A DNA stretch of 12,836 nt. Origin: Pseudomonadota bacterium (GTDB lineage: Bacteria > Myxococcota_A > Polyangia > Polyangiales > Polyangiaceae). The translations under genes and the position numbers were made by a program. Location: the NCBI GenBank assembly GCA_023411445.1, contig JAEYOT010000740.1, forward strand, positions 1 through 12,836, written 5' to 3'. The notes under the pieces are model-generated. The model had not been told where the DNA came from and ran no database searches. It worked only from the letters and a program-made list of their open reading frames with translations. This document shows, in pieces, positions 5,846-12,649 of this stretch. Position 1 is the first letter of the stretch; each line of letters starts with the position of its first letter.

Positions 5846-7672
5846 TCATTCGAACGCTCGCTGGCGAAAGCTCTCCGCTTCGGTCGCGGCTACGACGAGA
5901 TCCACGACGCTGCCGCCTTCGGCGAGCACCTGGCGCATGCGCTCCAGCGCGCAGCCGTCCACCGCCGTGTCTTCCCAGCGCGCGAAGGTGTAGCGGAAGA
6001 AGTTGCGGGACAAGCAGGCCTCGGCCTTGCCGCTAGCCGCGATCTGCTCCATGAGCTCGGCTGGGCCGGCGGCGCTCGCGTCGGATGACGCCAGCACGTG
6101 AGGCTTGGTGAGCGTGCTCACGGGCTTGCTGCCGATCTCGTTGCCCTCCGCGTCGAAGAAGCGCTGCTCGCTGCGGTAACGCCCCAGTGCGTCGAAGCCC
6201 TCGGTGGCGAAGCCGAGAGGGTTCAGCAGCGTGCGGTGGCAACCTGCGCAGACGGTGCCGGGCGTCTCGGTGAGCGCCTCCACCGTCTCGCGCGTGGTCA
6301 TGCCGGGTTCCAGCTCGGGCGGCTTCGCGTTCGCTCCGGGCGGAGGTGGTGGGATCGCGTCGCACAGGATGTGCTTGCGGATGAACAGCCCCTTCATGAT
6401 CGGACGCGTGTTGGGCGAACCGGTCGCGAGGAACAACGCGCGGGTGAGCAGCCCGGGGCGCTGGCCTGGCGGTAGCTCGGGAGGCTCGCTCGCGCCATCC
6501 CACACGGGCACGCCGTACAGCTTGGCGAGCTCTCGGCTGCGAGCGAAGGAGTGCTGGGTTTGCAGCAGCGTGGAGAGGCTCGAGGGCTCTTGCCAGGTGT
6601 AGTAGCCGAGCAAGCCCAGCACGTCGTCGATCATCGCTTGGCGCAGCTCCGCGCTGGGCAGGTCCTCGCCTGCGAACGCTGCGAACACCGGGTCGGCGTT
6701 CTTCGCGTCCAGCGCGGGCAGATCCTCGGCCTTGGTCCAGTCGGCGAAGAACTCGTCGAGCGCGCCTCGCGCGCGGGGATCCGCCAGCAGGCGCTGAACC
6801 TGCTCGCGGTAGACGTCGGCCTCGAGCAGCGAGCCGTCGGCGGCGCGGTCGTACAGCTCTTGGTCGGGCGACGTCTGCCACAGCTGATAGGACAAGCGCG
6901 AAGCCAGCTCGTAGCTGGATAGCTCGTACACGCCCGGCTTATCAGCGAGCTCACGCTCACCGTGCTCGGTGAAGTACACGAACTGCGGCGAGCTCAGCAT
7001 GACGGCGATCACGTCAGCGTAGGCCGCAGCGTTTGCGGTCTTGTCGTCGCCGTACACCTCCTCGTAGAAGGCGAGCTCTTCCTCATCGAGCGGGCGGCGT
7101 AGGGCGCGCTCACCCAGCCGCTCGATCGCCTGCCGCAGGCAAGTCGCGTCGTTGTCCGTGTCCTCGTCGTCGGCGCAGTCGCCGACCACCTCCCGCAAGC
7201 GCTCCCCCCGGGTCAGCGCCGCTCCGAGCGCCACGCTGACGTCGTAGAAGGCGTCTACGTGGAGCTGCTGCAGGGATTGATCGAGGCGCCGGTAGCTGCC
7301 GTGCAAATCCTCCGAAGTCGGCTCGCGTCGATCGAGCGGGACGCGCTCCAGCGGCGCCCGTACCGACTCCAGCACCTGCTCAGCCTCCTGACTGGAACCG
7401 AGCGCGTGCTCCACGAAGTCCGCGATGGAGCGCTGATACTGCGCCATGGTCAGGCGCCGCAGCGGCATGACCGGCGGTCGCGCGGACTCGTCGCACGTGA
7501 ACGAGGGCGCGCTGTTGTCGCTGCCGCTGCTGCCGCCGCTGGCGACGTTGCCGCCTGCGCCGTTTCCAGCGCTGCCAGCGCTGGCCATCGGGCCATCATC
7601 AGCGCCGCCGAGCAGCTCTCCCGTGCAGCCACAGGCGGCCAGGGCGAGGAAGAGTGAGAGCGCGCGAGCCAT
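5846..7672 (-). CDS. DUF1592/DUF1588/DUF1595/DUF1585 family lipoprotein with one CXXCH motif
   Basis: A 608-residue exported protein of unknown function. A very short lipoprotein signal ends in the lipobox LAAC (C14), followed by a Gly/Ser/Ala-rich linker to about residue 55. Domains in order: DUF1587-like (LRRLTMAQYQRSIADF, 71-86), DUF1595 (about 178-210, LGERALRRPLDEEE), DUF1592 (about 250-378, ELASRLSYQLW), DUF1588 (about 405-505, with PGLLTRALFLATGSPNTRPIMKG spanning 406-428) and DUF1585 (about 535-605). Within DUF1588, VCAGCHRTLLNPLGFATEGF carries CXXCH (475-479), a c-type heme or metal site candidate. It is the first gene of the pair with DUF1552. Members often carry separate cytochrome domains; this one has only the single embedded motif. 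The ATG at 7672 is chosen because the lipobox follows directly. Confidence 0.9.
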   Translation of the reverse strand: MARALSLFLALAACGCTGELLGGADDGPMASAGSAGNGAGGNVASGGSSGSDNSAPSFTCDESARPPVMPLRRLTMAQYQRSIADFVEHALGSSQEAEQVLESVRAPLERVPLDRREPTSEDLHGSYRRLDQSLQQLHVDAFYDVSVALGAALTRGERLREVVGDCADDEDTDNDATCLRQAIERLGERALRRPLDEEELAFYEEVYGDDKTANAAAYADVIAVMLSSPQFVYFTEHGERELADKPGVYELSSYELASRLSYQLWQTSPDQELYDRAADGSLLEADVYREQVQRLLADPRARGALDEFFADWTKAEDLPALDAKNADPVFAAFAGEDLPSAELRQAMIDDVLGLLGYYTWQEPSSLSTLLQTQHSFARSRELAKLYGVPVWDGASEPPELPPGQRPGLLTRALFLATGSPNTRPIMKGLFIRKHILCDAIPPPPPGANAKPPELEPGMTTRETVEALTETPGTVCAGCHRTLLNPLGFATEGFDALGRYRSEQRFFDAEGNEIGSKPVSTLTKPHVLASSDASAAGPAELMEQIAASGKAEACLSRNFFRYTFARWEDTAVDGCALERMRQVLAEGGSVVDLVVAATEAESFRQRAFE

Positions 7673-7683
7673 CGTCAGAGGTA

Positions 7684-7711
7684 TGAACCGCCAGGCACCT
7701 CGAGCGGTTCA
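7684..7711. promoter_or_regulatory. Perfect 8-bp inverted repeat, candidate operator of the DUF1592 operon
   Basis: TGAACCGC (7684-7691) and GCGGTTCA (7704-7711) are perfect inverted arms with a 12-base spacer. The repeat ends 11 bases before the DUF1592 start codon, where a promoter should be. The centre-to-centre distance of the half-sites is 20 bp, about two DNA turns, which suits a dimeric repressor. The binding protein is unknown. Confidence 0.45.
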
Positions 7712-7717
7712 CCGGGT

Positions 7718-7735
7718 TCGCAATCAAGCTTGCGA
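7718..7735. repeat. Second inverted repeat in the divergent region
   Basis: TCGCAA (7718-7723) and TTGCGA (7730-7735) flank a 6-base spacer, overlapping the palindrome CAAGCTTG (7725-7732). It lies just beyond the 7684-7711 repeat on the side of the lipoprotein gene. It may be an additional protein site or a coincidence. Confidence 0.3.
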
Positions 7736-7822
7736 TGTGGTGTGGGAGGAAATTTGCTGTAAATATGGAACATGGCCTCGGCGGCCGTGGCAGCGCGGAG
7801 ATGCCAGGCTCCGGCGTCCCCC

Positions 7823-7831
7823 TGCTATAAG
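7823..7831 (+). promoter_or_regulatory. Extended -10 promoter of the lipoprotein gene
   Basis: TGC-TATAAG matches the extended -10 form (TGnTATAAT with one mismatch) and ends 10 bases before the ATG at 7842. No -35 is evident, as is usual for extended -10 promoters, and no Shine-Dalgarno is present. The transcript would have almost no leader. Confidence 0.55.
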
Positions 7832-7841
7832 CGGCACCGTT

Positions 7842-8921
7842 ATGCGCGTTTCATCGTTCTCCTGGTTGGTCCTGCTGGCCCTCGTAGGGTGTGAGAAATC
7901 GGAGCCCAAGGAAGACACCAAGGCCTCTGAAACGGAGTCGGCCGACGCGGCTGCGGCCAAAGCAGCCGGGCTCGACCCCAGCCTGGCACAGGCGGTCGCC
8001 GCTGCATCGGCGTCGCCCGGAGCGCCCAGCGCCAAGGACGCTGGCGGCGGACAAGCTGCTGGCGGCCCGCCGCCTGACGGCGTGTTTGCACCCGGCGAAG
8101 CCGACAAGGAAGCCCCCAAAGGCAGCTTGCCCAAGATCACGCTCGGTAGTGAGGGCTCGGAGCCTCGCGTGCTGCTCGGCCCCGGGAAGTCTCCGTCCAA
8201 GCTGAGCGGTACCGTCCAGATCGCGCTCCAGGCCGATCCGCGTCAGGGCGCCATCCCGGTGCTGCTGGATGTGGCGATCGAGCCGAAGAAGGTGGAAGGC
8301 GGCGCGGACAAGCCGGTGTCGCTGCCGGTGAGCGTGCGAGTGCAGGGCGCCAAGATCGACGCGCCCAACGTGCCGAAGGACTTGGACGCACAGCTGGCGA
8401 AGCTCAAGGGTAGCAAGCTCGAGTACAGCATCCTGCCGGGTGGAGCTGGCGCTGGCTACCGCTTCGACGTGCCGAAGACCGCGCCAGAGGAGTTCCGCGA
8501 TGTGGTGCGCTCTCTCTCCGACGCGCTCGCGCTCGTCACCATCCCGTATCCGGACAAGCCGCTCGGCGCGGGTGCGTATTTCATGGTCACCAGCCGCGAC
8601 GAGCTGATGGGGCTGGATCTCGTGTCGTACCGGCTGGTGAAGGTCAAGCAAGTGACCGCTGAGAGCGCGACGCTGGACGTGAGCACCAAGCGCTACGCGG
8701 CCTCGCGCAGCTTCGATTTTCCGGGCTTGCCGCCCGACATCGACCGCAACCTGGCGGAGTTTCAGGCCACGTCCGAGGGAACGGTGGAGCTCCCGCTCGG
8801 CGCGCTACTGCCCACCAAGGGGCAGATGAGCTCCGTGCTCGCCGCGCAGCTTGGCGCCGCCGACGCCAGACAGCGACCCATGCTGCAGCTTCAGTCGCGC
8901 GCGCAGCTCGATCTGAAGTAG
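7842..8921 (+). CDS. Lipoprotein of unknown function
   Basis: A 359-residue exported protein. The signal MRVSSFSWLVLLALVGC ends in the lipobox LVGC (C17). Then comes a Lys/Glu stretch and an Ala/Gly/Pro-rich flexible linker to about residue 95. The folded part (about 100-359) is rich in beta-strand-like segments: SGTVQIALQADP (122-133), KLEYSILPGGAGAGYRFDV, TIPYPDKPLGAGAYF (233-247), then alternating strands to QLQSRAQLDLK at the end. The pattern of a conserved PxPDKPLGxGAxF turn before strand repeats is reminiscent of DUF6263-type lipoproteins, but I cannot confirm this. I chose ATG 7842 over the longer frame because a lipoprotein signal starts there and an extended -10 ends 10 bases upstream. 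It converges on the HAD gene, with 6 bp between stops. Confidence 0.8.
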   Translation: MRVSSFSWLVLLALVGCEKSEPKEDTKASETESADAAAAKAAGLDPSLAQAVAAASASPGAPSAKDAGGGQAAGGPPPDGVFAPGEADKEAPKGSLPKITLGSEGSEPRVLLGPGKSPSKLSGTVQIALQADPRQGAIPVLLDVAIEPKKVEGGADKPVSLPVSVRVQGAKIDAPNVPKDLDAQLAKLKGSKLEYSILPGGAGAGYRFDVPKTAPEEFRDVVRSLSDALALVTIPYPDKPLGAGAYFMVTSRDELMGLDLVSYRLVKVKQVTAESATLDVSTKRYAASRSFDFPGLPPDIDRNLAEFQATSEGTVELPLGALLPTKGQMSSVLAAQLGAADARQRPMLQLQSRAQLDLK

Positions 8922-8927
8922 CGGCGG

Positions 8928-9566
8928 TTAGAAGCCGAGCCGGCGCGGCACTTCCGCGAGGTCGTCGATCGCCTCCGCGCCGGCGGCTTCGATCGCCTCG
9001 CGGCCGACTGACGCGGTGAAGCCGAGCACGCGCATGCCAGCAGCCAGCGCGGCCTTCACGCCGCGCGTGCTGTCCTCCACCACCACGCATTGCTCGGGCT
9101 CAAAGCCCAGGCTGCGGGCGGCGAGCAGGAACAGGTCGGGCGCCGGCTTGGGGTGCGCCACTTGCGTGGCCGAGAAGATGCGGCCTTCGAAGAACGGCAA
9201 CAGGCCGGTCACGCCCAGCGTGAGCTGCATCTTGTCGTGCGAGCCCTGGGAGCCGACGGCCAAGGTCACGTTGGCGGCGGCCAAGGTCTGAAGCGCGGTC
9301 TGGACGCCCGGCACCGGCTTCAGCTCGCGCTCGAACGCCGCCCAGAGCTGCGCTTGGCTGCGCGCCGGCCAGTCTGCGGGCACGGAATGGCCGAGCCGCT
9401 CCTCTACGCGGCGAATGATGTTGCCGAACGTGTCACCCAAGAACTCGGCCTTGGCTTGCTCCGGGCTCATCTCCCAGCCGAGCTCCGAGACTGACTCGGC
9501 CGTGAGCCGCGCTGCGATGGGCTCGCTGTCCACGAGCACACCATCGCAGTCGAAGATGACGAGCAA
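8928..9566 (-). CDS. HAD-superfamily phosphatase, beta-phosphoglucomutase-like
   Basis: A 212-residue cytoplasmic hydrolase. HAD motif I is FDCDGVLVDSE (nucleophile D6, acid/base D8), the motif II serine is S106 (AVGSQGSH), the motif III lysine is K140 (HPKPAPD), and motif IV is VVVEDSTRGV (E164, D165). A helical cap lies at about 15-85. This is the phosphatase/mutase group that includes sugar-phosphate phosphatases and E. coli YieH; the substrate cannot be told. The start must be TTG at 9566: the ferredoxin's TGA lies two codons upstream in this same frame, and motif I follows immediately. Only 3 bp separate the genes, so translation is probably coupled to the ferredoxin. Confidence 0.9.
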   Translation of the reverse strand: MLVIFDCDGVLVDSEPIAARLTAESVSELGWEMSPEQAKAEFLGDTFGNIIRRVEERLGHSVPADWPARSQAQLWAAFERELKPVPGVQTALQTLAAANVTLAVGSQGSHDKMQLTLGVTGLLPFFEGRIFSATQVAHPKPAPDLFLLAARSLGFEPEQCVVVEDSTRGVKAALAAGMRVLGFTASVGREAIEAAGAEAIDDLAEVPRRLGF

Positions 9567-9569
9567 GGC

Positions 9570-9875
9570 TCAGAAGCCCAGCTTCTCTTTGCGCTCTTCG
9601 GCGCCGGGATACGGATCTTGCTTGGCGTTGATGACGGGCAGGCCAGCGGCCTTCTCGGCGTTCACCGCGATCCACTCCTTCTTGTCGTCCGGCACCTGCG
9701 TCTCGTCGAAGATGGCTTCGACCGGACACTCGGGGACGCACGCGCCGCAATCGATGCACTCGTTCGGATCGATGTAGAGCATCTCGTCGTCGCCGTGGAA
9801 GCAATCCACCGGGCAGACGGCGACGCAGTCAGTGAAGCGGCAGCGTTGGCAATTGTCGGTAACGACGAACGTCAT
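9570..9875 (-). CDS. fdxA: Seven-iron ferredoxin ([3Fe-4S][4Fe-4S])
   Basis: A 101-residue soluble electron carrier. It closely follows Azotobacter vinelandii ferredoxin I from TDNCQRCRFTDCVAVCPVDC onward, and all nine cysteines are kept (9, 12, 17, 21, 25, 40, 43, 46, 50). By that alignment C9, C17 and C50 hold the 3Fe cluster, and C21, C40, C43 and C46 the 4Fe cluster; C12 and C25 are the non-ligand cysteines. The C-terminal extension ends EERKEKLGF and is slightly shorter than in proteobacterial FdxA. Its redox partners are not evident from the neighbours. It has its own promoter in the 66-bp gap after the YciO-type gene and is followed by the HAD gene. Confidence 0.93.
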   Translation of the reverse strand: MTFVVTDNCQRCRFTDCVAVCPVDCFHGDDEMLYIDPNECIDCGACVPECPVEAIFDETQVPDDKKEWIAVNAEKAAGLPVINAKQDPYPGAEERKEKLGF

Positions 9876-9888
9876 GATTACGGGGCGC

Positions 9889-9918
9889 AGTGTAGTGCGC
9901 TTCGGCCCCGAAACACAA
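9889..9918 (-). promoter_or_regulatory. Promoter of the ferredoxin gene with a palindrome in its spacer
   Basis: On the minus strand TTGTGT (plus 9913-9918) and TACACT (plus 9889-9894) are separated by 18 bases. The hexamers match 3 and 4 of 6 consensus positions. The expected start lies about 7 bases before the ATG at 9875. The spacer contains the inverted repeat TTCGG-GG-CCGAA (9901-9912), exactly where a regulator could act. No Shine-Dalgarno is present. Confidence 0.5.
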
Positions 9919-9941
9919 TCGTAGGGGGCCTCAGGGGCGCT

Positions 9942-9961
9942 TCAGCCCTCGAACGGGCTGA
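9942..9961. terminator. Hairpin at the end of the YciO-type gene
   Basis: TCAGCCC (9942-9948) and GGGCTGA (9955-9961) are perfect 7-bp arms with a 6-base loop. They include the stop codon of the minus-strand gene. No T tract follows. A transcription stop or 3' end protection before the ferredoxin promoter is plausible. Confidence 0.35.
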
Positions 9962-10550
9962 CGTCCCCCGCGCCGGCCCGGACCACGTGCGGCTTGGGAC
10001 CGCTCAGATCCACGACGCTGGTCGGCACCGTGCCGCCGGCGCCCGCGTCGAGCACGAGCGCGAGGCCGGGGAAGGTCAGATCCACCTCGCGCGGATCGGG
10101 GTCAGGTGTCTCCCCGTGGCGAGCTGCGGTGCTGGAGATGATCGGGCGGCCCAGCTCGGCGGCGAGCGCCAGCGCCACGGGGTGCTTGGGGATGCGCACG
10201 CCTACGGTCTTGCGCGGAGTCTGGATGATGCGCGGTACCTCCCGCGTCGCTTCCAAGATGAAGCAGTAGGGGCCCGGCAAGTACTGCTTGAGCACGCGGT
10301 ACACGCTGTCGTGCATCACGGCGTAGCGCGCCACCTCACCCAAGTTTTGACACACGAAGGCGAGCATCTGCGAGCGGTCGATGCCCTTGATCTGGTACAG
10401 GCGATCGATCGCCTTCTTGTTGAACAGATCGCAGCCCAGGCCGTAAACGGTGTCGGTAGGGTAGGCGATGACCTCGCCCGCTTCGAGCGCCTCCACCGCG
10501 CGCTTGATCTTGCGCGGCTCGGGGTTGTCCGGATTGATTTCGAGCAACAT
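9942..10550 (-). CDS. yciO: Sua5/YciO/YrdC-fold protein, YciO subfamily
   Basis: A 202-residue cytoplasmic protein of the fold that, in YrdC/Sua5, makes threonylcarbamoyl-AMP for the tRNA base t6A. The start (INPDNPEPRKIKRAVE) and end (VVRAGAGDVSPFEG) match E. coli YciO rather than YrdC. Further motifs are PTDTVYGLGCD (31-41), LPGPYCFIL (91-99) and KTVGVRIPKHP (114-124). The loop that reads SAN in YrdC/Sua5 is SSTAARHG (139-146) here, lacking the asparagine, as expected of YciO. YciO is not equivalent to YrdC in E. coli, so automatic naming as t6A synthase would be an over-call. It starts 19 bp after the GH35-like gene. That gap is pyrimidine-rich with no Shine-Dalgarno. Confidence 0.88.
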   Translation of the reverse strand: MLLEINPDNPEPRKIKRAVEALEAGEVIAYPTDTVYGLGCDLFNKKAIDRLYQIKGIDRSQMLAFVCQNLGEVARYAVMHDSVYRVLKQYLPGPYCFILEATREVPRIIQTPRKTVGVRIPKHPVALALAAELGRPIISSTAARHGETPDPDPREVDLTFPGLALVLDAGAGGTVPTSVVDLSGPKPHVVRAGAGDVSPFEG

Positions 10551-10569
10551 GGTGAGAAGAGAGGAGCGA

Positions 10570-12582
10570 CTAAGTCAGCTCGAGCATTCTCACGCTGTGG
10601 GGCGCGAGCGGAACTTCGAGCGCGCCGACCGTAGCACGGAAGACGTCCCCGTCGAGCGCGTCTACCGCGGAGCCGAGCTGCGGCGCGCTCAGCCGCGCGA
10701 GCCGAGGCTCACCCGTCGTGTTGGTCAGGAACAGCACACGCGGCGCGGCGTTTCGGTCCTGAAACAAGCTGGTGCGAATGCCCGCGCCTGCGTCGAGCCG
10801 AAACACATCACGCAGCGGTGCGAGCGAGCTCAGCCGCTCGGCGAGATCTGCCTCGCACAGTAGCTGCAGCTCTTCGGGAGGGGCAGCCAGCGCCTCCAAG
10901 CCCGATGGGCTAGTGCTGGGGAGTCGCGGCCCGACCAGCACCGGCACGCTGCGTCGCGCTGCGTCACGCAGCGCTTCCCACAGCTCCGGCTCCAGCCCGA
11001 CCCCTGCGACCGCGAACACGACGCGCGACTGGCTGATGGCGTGCGCCGCCGCGTCGTTCGCCGCGAGGCGATAGGCCACGCCGCGCTCGGTCAGCTCCGT
11101 GAGCAAGCTGCGGAGGAAGCGCACGCTCTCGAAGAGCGTGCTGGAAAATGGCCCTTGCTCCCGACACGAGTCGTAAGCCGAGAGGCCCATCACGTCGAAC
11201 GCGGCGGCGCTGACTGGGCCGAAGGCGTGGAGCAGACGCTCCAAGCGGTGCAAGCTGCGCGGCACGATCACGCACACGTCTGCCGCGCGCGACAAACGAT
11301 ACAGCTCGGTCCGCGTGACGGCTTCGCTCAGCTGTCGCCAGAGCTCGAACGAGGGGCGCTTGGCGCCGTAGCGATCGATGGGCGCGCCGATCCAGCGGTC
11401 GCGCTCGACCGCCATGTACAGGTTGTAGCCGCGGATGCCGGCCGCCAAGCACGACAGCGCCGCGAAGCGGTTGTCTTGCTCGGTGAGCGGCGGAAAGAAC
11501 GGCGGGAAGCCGGCGGCGAGCTCGATCGCGAACGCGGGGTAGCCGAAGGCGTCCGCGCGCGTCGTCACCTCGCTGGTGCGGCGCAGGATCGCGTCCGCGG
11601 AGGTGTCGGCCGCCACGTGGTAATAGTCCATGCCCAGACACTCGACGACCCTGCCCAGCCGCGCGGGATCGAGGGGCGTGCCGCTCTCTCCCATCGGCAG
11701 GTTGTGGCAGGTGGGCACGCGCTCGAGGCCCGCGTGCGACAGCGCCGCGCGAAACTCGGCGAAGGCGTCGGCGATCAGGGCTTCTTGGTGCTCTGCCCAG
11801 TCGAGGTGGCGGCAAAGTCCACGGTTGTCTTCGGCGTCGAAGCGCGCGGGCGGCGTCACCTCGAAGCTATCCAGCGAGACACCATACGCTTCCGAGAGGC
11901 GCTCCGGCGTGCCATAGCGGGCCTTCAGCGCCGCCTGGTAGCGGGCGATTGAGTCGGGGTGATAGTCTTGATCGTAGACGCCGTCGCGGAAGTACAGCGC
12001 GCCTTCGTTGTCGATCTGGCAGAGCACGATTGGTCCGTTTGGCCAAGCGAGCGCGCCCAGCTCGCTCGCCACTCGCCGCAGCCACGCGCAAGCCTGATCG
12101 AGCAGCGCGCGGCTGGCGTAGCTCGGCACGGGAAAGGCTTGTGGCGGCATGGGCAAGATCACCGGCTCGCCGCCGGCAGAGCGCGCTTGACAGGCCTCGT
12201 CCCACAGCACGCGCTCCGGTAGTCCGAAGCCGCTGAGCTCAGCGTTGATGTGAGGCCCGGGCCGCAAGAGCGCGTACAGACCAAGCTCGTGCGCCAAGCC
12301 GAGGAACGCCTTCACGTCCAGCGCCGGGTTTTCTTCGCCGAAGTCGAGCGTCCCATCGGCCCGTTCATGGACGCTCCAAGGCACGTAGACGTCGATCAGG
12401 GTGCAGCCCATGTCGCGAACCGCTTGCAGGGCTCGGCGCCAGCTCGCGGGCTCGAGGCGAAAGTAGTGCACGGAGCCCGACAGCAACGGCACCTCACGCT
12501 CGCCCAAGAGCACGCCCGCGCGCGTGAGCCGCACGCGCGGCGCGCCGGGCTCGCTCGTGGGCGTAAAATTCTGCACCGACAT
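10570..12582 (-). CDS. Beta-galactosidase-like glycoside hydrolase, family GH35-type
   Basis: A 670-residue enzyme with no signal peptide, so probably cytoplasmic. The N-terminal TIM barrel (about 25-420) shows GH35 features: LLSGSVHYFRLEPASW (33-48), DVYVPWSVHE (64-73), GLYALLRPGPHINAELSGFGLPE (101-123). The likely acid/base is E193 in CQIDNEG, where the usual GH35 motif is QxENEYG, so D191 replaces the first Glu. The likely nucleophile is E354 in YPAFAIELAAGF. Residues about 434-555 (DVCVIVPRSLHRL, then VVFAVAGVGLEPELWEAL) look like the alpha/beta domain seen in GH42-type enzymes. The rest is a small beta domain. The substrate is probably a beta-galactoside, but the motif changes leave this open. 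The ATG at 12582 has TAAGGT 9 bases upstream and no Shine-Dalgarno. Confidence 0.87.
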   Translation of the reverse strand: MSVQNFTPTSEPGAPRVRLTRAGVLLGEREVPLLSGSVHYFRLEPASWRRALQAVRDMGCTLIDVYVPWSVHERADGTLDFGEENPALDVKAFLGLAHELGLYALLRPGPHINAELSGFGLPERVLWDEACQARSAGGEPVILPMPPQAFPVPSYASRALLDQACAWLRRVASELGALAWPNGPIVLCQIDNEGALYFRDGVYDQDYHPDSIARYQAALKARYGTPERLSEAYGVSLDSFEVTPPARFDAEDNRGLCRHLDWAEHQEALIADAFAEFRAALSHAGLERVPTCHNLPMGESGTPLDPARLGRVVECLGMDYYHVAADTSADAILRRTSEVTTRADAFGYPAFAIELAAGFPPFFPPLTEQDNRFAALSCLAAGIRGYNLYMAVERDRWIGAPIDRYGAKRPSFELWRQLSEAVTRTELYRLSRAADVCVIVPRSLHRLERLLHAFGPVSAAAFDVMGLSAYDSCREQGPFSSTLFESVRFLRSLLTELTERGVAYRLAANDAAAHAISQSRVVFAVAGVGLEPELWEALRDAARRSVPVLVGPRLPSTSPSGLEALAAPPEELQLLCEADLAERLSSLAPLRDVFRLDAGAGIRTSLFQDRNAAPRVLFLTNTTGEPRLARLSAPQLGSAVDALDGDVFRATVGALEVPLAPHSVRMLELT

Positions 12583-12649
12583 CGGGCGCGCACCTTAGCG
12601 CGAGGCGACCGCTTTCGCCGCTCACCAAAATCCGCTAGAAGCGGTAGCT
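12583..12649. promoter_or_regulatory. Compact divergent promoter region
   Basis: These 67 bp separate the divergent GH35-like and lipoprotein starts. On the plus strand TAGAAG (12636-12641) ends 8 bases before ATG 12650, within the palindrome CCGCT-AGA-AGCGG (12632-12644). On the minus strand TAAGGT (plus 12592-12597) ends 9 bases before the GH35-like ATG. No convincing -35 elements or Shine-Dalgarno sequences are visible. Confidence 0.4.

Larger units (their letters stand above)
7673..7841. other. Divergent promoter region between the DUF1592 and lipoprotein genes
   Basis: This 169-bp gap holds two inverted repeats (7684-7711 and 7718-7735), an AT-rich patch around 7749-7767 (GGAAATTTGCTGTAAATATG) and the extended -10 of the lipoprotein gene (7823-7831). 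The frame of the lipoprotein gene stays open through it, but that extension is judged non-coding. Confidence 0.5.

Noticed and set aside
4315..6036. Plus-strand open frame of 573 codons opposite the DUF1552 gene
   Set aside because: It is a shadow: its His/Val/Arg/Leu-rich translation has no family features, and the opposite strand encodes a clear conserved protein with a Tat signal.
7446..7841. Open frame continuing upstream of the lipoprotein gene, including ATG 7683 and adjacent Cys codons TGC TGT (7753-7758)
   Set aside because: A lipoprotein signal begins at ATG 7842 with an extended -10 just before it. The upstream part has no stop before the gene, so it is not a leader peptide, and it would hide the signal. 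It also shows that a TGC TGT pair can occur by chance here, a caution for the cysK leader claim.
115..8903. 16-base identical sequence GCTTCAGTCGCGCGCG at 115-130 and 8888-8903
   Set aside because: One copy crosses the stop codon of the regulator and the other lies inside the lipoprotein gene. The sequence is low in complexity (CG repeats), so chance in GC-rich DNA is the likeliest reason.
8919..8960. Terminator between the convergent lipoprotein and HAD genes
   Set aside because: Only 6 bp separate the stop codons and no hairpin of useful strength is visible around them.
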